DNA of 5,474 nt, taken from Candidatus Poseidoniaceae archaeon (GTDB lineage Archaea > Thermoplasmatota > Poseidoniia > Poseidoniales > Poseidoniaceae). The DNA is taken from assembly GCA_022425185.1 (NCBI GenBank), contig JAKMFY010000197.1, positions 1-5,474 of the forward strand, in the 5' to 3' direction. Of this stretch, positions 5,009 to 5,474 are shown piece by piece (position 1 is the stretch's first letter; each line of letters begins with the position of its first letter). A model generated the notes under the pieces. It was not told the origin of the DNA. It was given only the letters and a program-made list of their open reading frames with translations, and searched no databases. Position numbers and translations under genes: made by a program.

Positions 5009-5473
5009 TTAACCGATCCATTTTCCAGACTTTATTTGCTGAGCAACTTCATTTCCATCATCGATTTTTTTACCTTGATGAATAAAAATTGTTCGCGTTG
5101 CCAGTCTCTCTGCCTGTAGAACATTGTGTGTCGCGAAGAGAACACACCCTCCACGCTCTTTGAATTTCAGAACTTCCCTTTCGATTTTTTCAATAGATAG
5201 CCCATCAAGTTCGGACGTAAATTCATCGAGAATCAAAATTTTCCGGTTCATCGCTAACGCTCTCAAAAAGACAAGCCTCTGCCTTTCCCCTCCAGACAAT
5301 GTATCTGTTCGCTGCTTCTCTTTATTCTCCAACCCACAAATGGTCGCCAATTCCTTACCCGAATTCGGTAAATGTTTGTGGACCATAATTGGTAATTGCA
5401 ATTCCATAGCTACAGTATCCATTACCAGCGTTGGTTGTTGCGCAACATATGCAATATCACGGGCAATCCCCAG
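5009..5473 (-). CDS. C-terminal part of an ABC transporter ATPase, probably the tungstate importer ATPase (TupC)
   Basis: The minus-strand frame is open to the right edge, so the start and the Walker A motif lie outside. An ATG at 5422 is internal, since upstream codons encode the Q-loop (YVAQQP). The 154 visible residues show the Q-loop (Q12/Q13), the ABC signature LSGGERQR (59-66), Walker B ILILDE (79-84), a D-loop SELD and the switch histidine in ATHN (H116). This is the energy-coupling half of a membrane importer, on the cytoplasmic side. After Walker B the usual LDEPTSALD is LDEFTSELD, an uncommon P-to-F change. The short C-terminus without a regulatory domain fits TupC/WtpC-sized ATPases. 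Assignment to tungstate rests on the neighbouring tupA, which points toward it with 13 bp between the stops; a permease would be expected to the right. Another ABC importer class remains possible. Confidence 0.82.
   Translation of the reverse strand: MGIARDIAYVAQQPTLVMDTVAMELQLPIMVHKHLPNSGKELATICGLENKEKQRTDTLSGGERQRLVFLRALAMNRKILILDEFTSELDGLSIEKIEREVLKFKERGGCVLFATHNVLQAERLATRTIFIHQGKKIDDGNEVAQQIKSGKWIG
5065..5071 (+). terminator. T7 tract downstream of tupA
   Basis: Archaeal RNA polymerase often terminates at T-runs. This is the first T-run of more than six after the tupA stop, 70 bp downstream and inside the convergent ATPase gene. If used, tupA transcripts would overlap the ATPase mRNA in antisense. 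A candidate only. Confidence 0.25.
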
Positions 5474-5474
5474 A

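Noticed and set aside
1..5474. CRISPR array, insertion sequence, phage or defence system
   Set aside because: No spaced direct repeats, transposase, integrase or known defence domain is visible; the content is housekeeping and transport genes.

Overview
The window looks archaeal, most likely from an uncultivated marine euryarchaeon of the Marine Group II/III type (Thermoplasmatota). This is an inference from gene content: a Cft2/YSH1-type beta-CASP RNA nuclease, a stand-alone AlaX editing protein, a small dicluster ferredoxin, short overlapping operons, AT-rich TATA-like boxes and T-tract 3' ends. No marker gene is present to prove the lineage. Base composition is moderately AT-rich, and all genes look similar in style, with no insertion sequence, CRISPR array, tRNA or rRNA visible.

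Layout. (1) Positions 3-503 (+): the C-terminal part of an unrecognised, charged protein whose start lies left of the window. (2) Positions 557-2194 (-): a three-gene operon reading right to left. It encodes a 2x[4Fe-4S] ferredoxin, a short Rossmann-type FAD-binding protein, and an AlaX-M alanyl-tRNA editing hydrolase. The ferredoxin/FAD junction carries a 5-bp tandem duplication that removes the expected overlapping GTG start. (3) Positions 2195-2460: a divergent intergenic region with candidate promoters and palindromes. (4) Positions 2461-4995 (+): a second three-gene operon encoding a beta-CASP RNA-processing nuclease, a small basic zinc-ribbon protein and a TupA-type tungstate-binding lipoprotein. 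(5) Positions 5009-5473 (-): the C-terminal part of an ABC ATPase, converging on tupA and probably the tungstate transporter ATPase (TupC). Its start lies right of the window.

How the genes fit together. The ferredoxin and FAD protein look like an electron-transfer pair; AlaX is probably translationally coupled to them and removes mischarged amino acids from tRNA. On the other strand, the nuclease and basic zinc-ribbon protein form a plausible RNA-handling pair. TupA and the convergent ABC ATPase would belong to one oxyanion importer split over two strands, with the permease expected beyond the right edge.

Most of the sequence is ordinary housekeeping and transport content. The items most worth a second look are the 5-bp duplication at the FAD gene start, the shortened FAD protein itself, small perfect inverted repeats at or near three gene 3' ends, and the unusual grouping of an RNA nuclease with a tungstate-binding protein.
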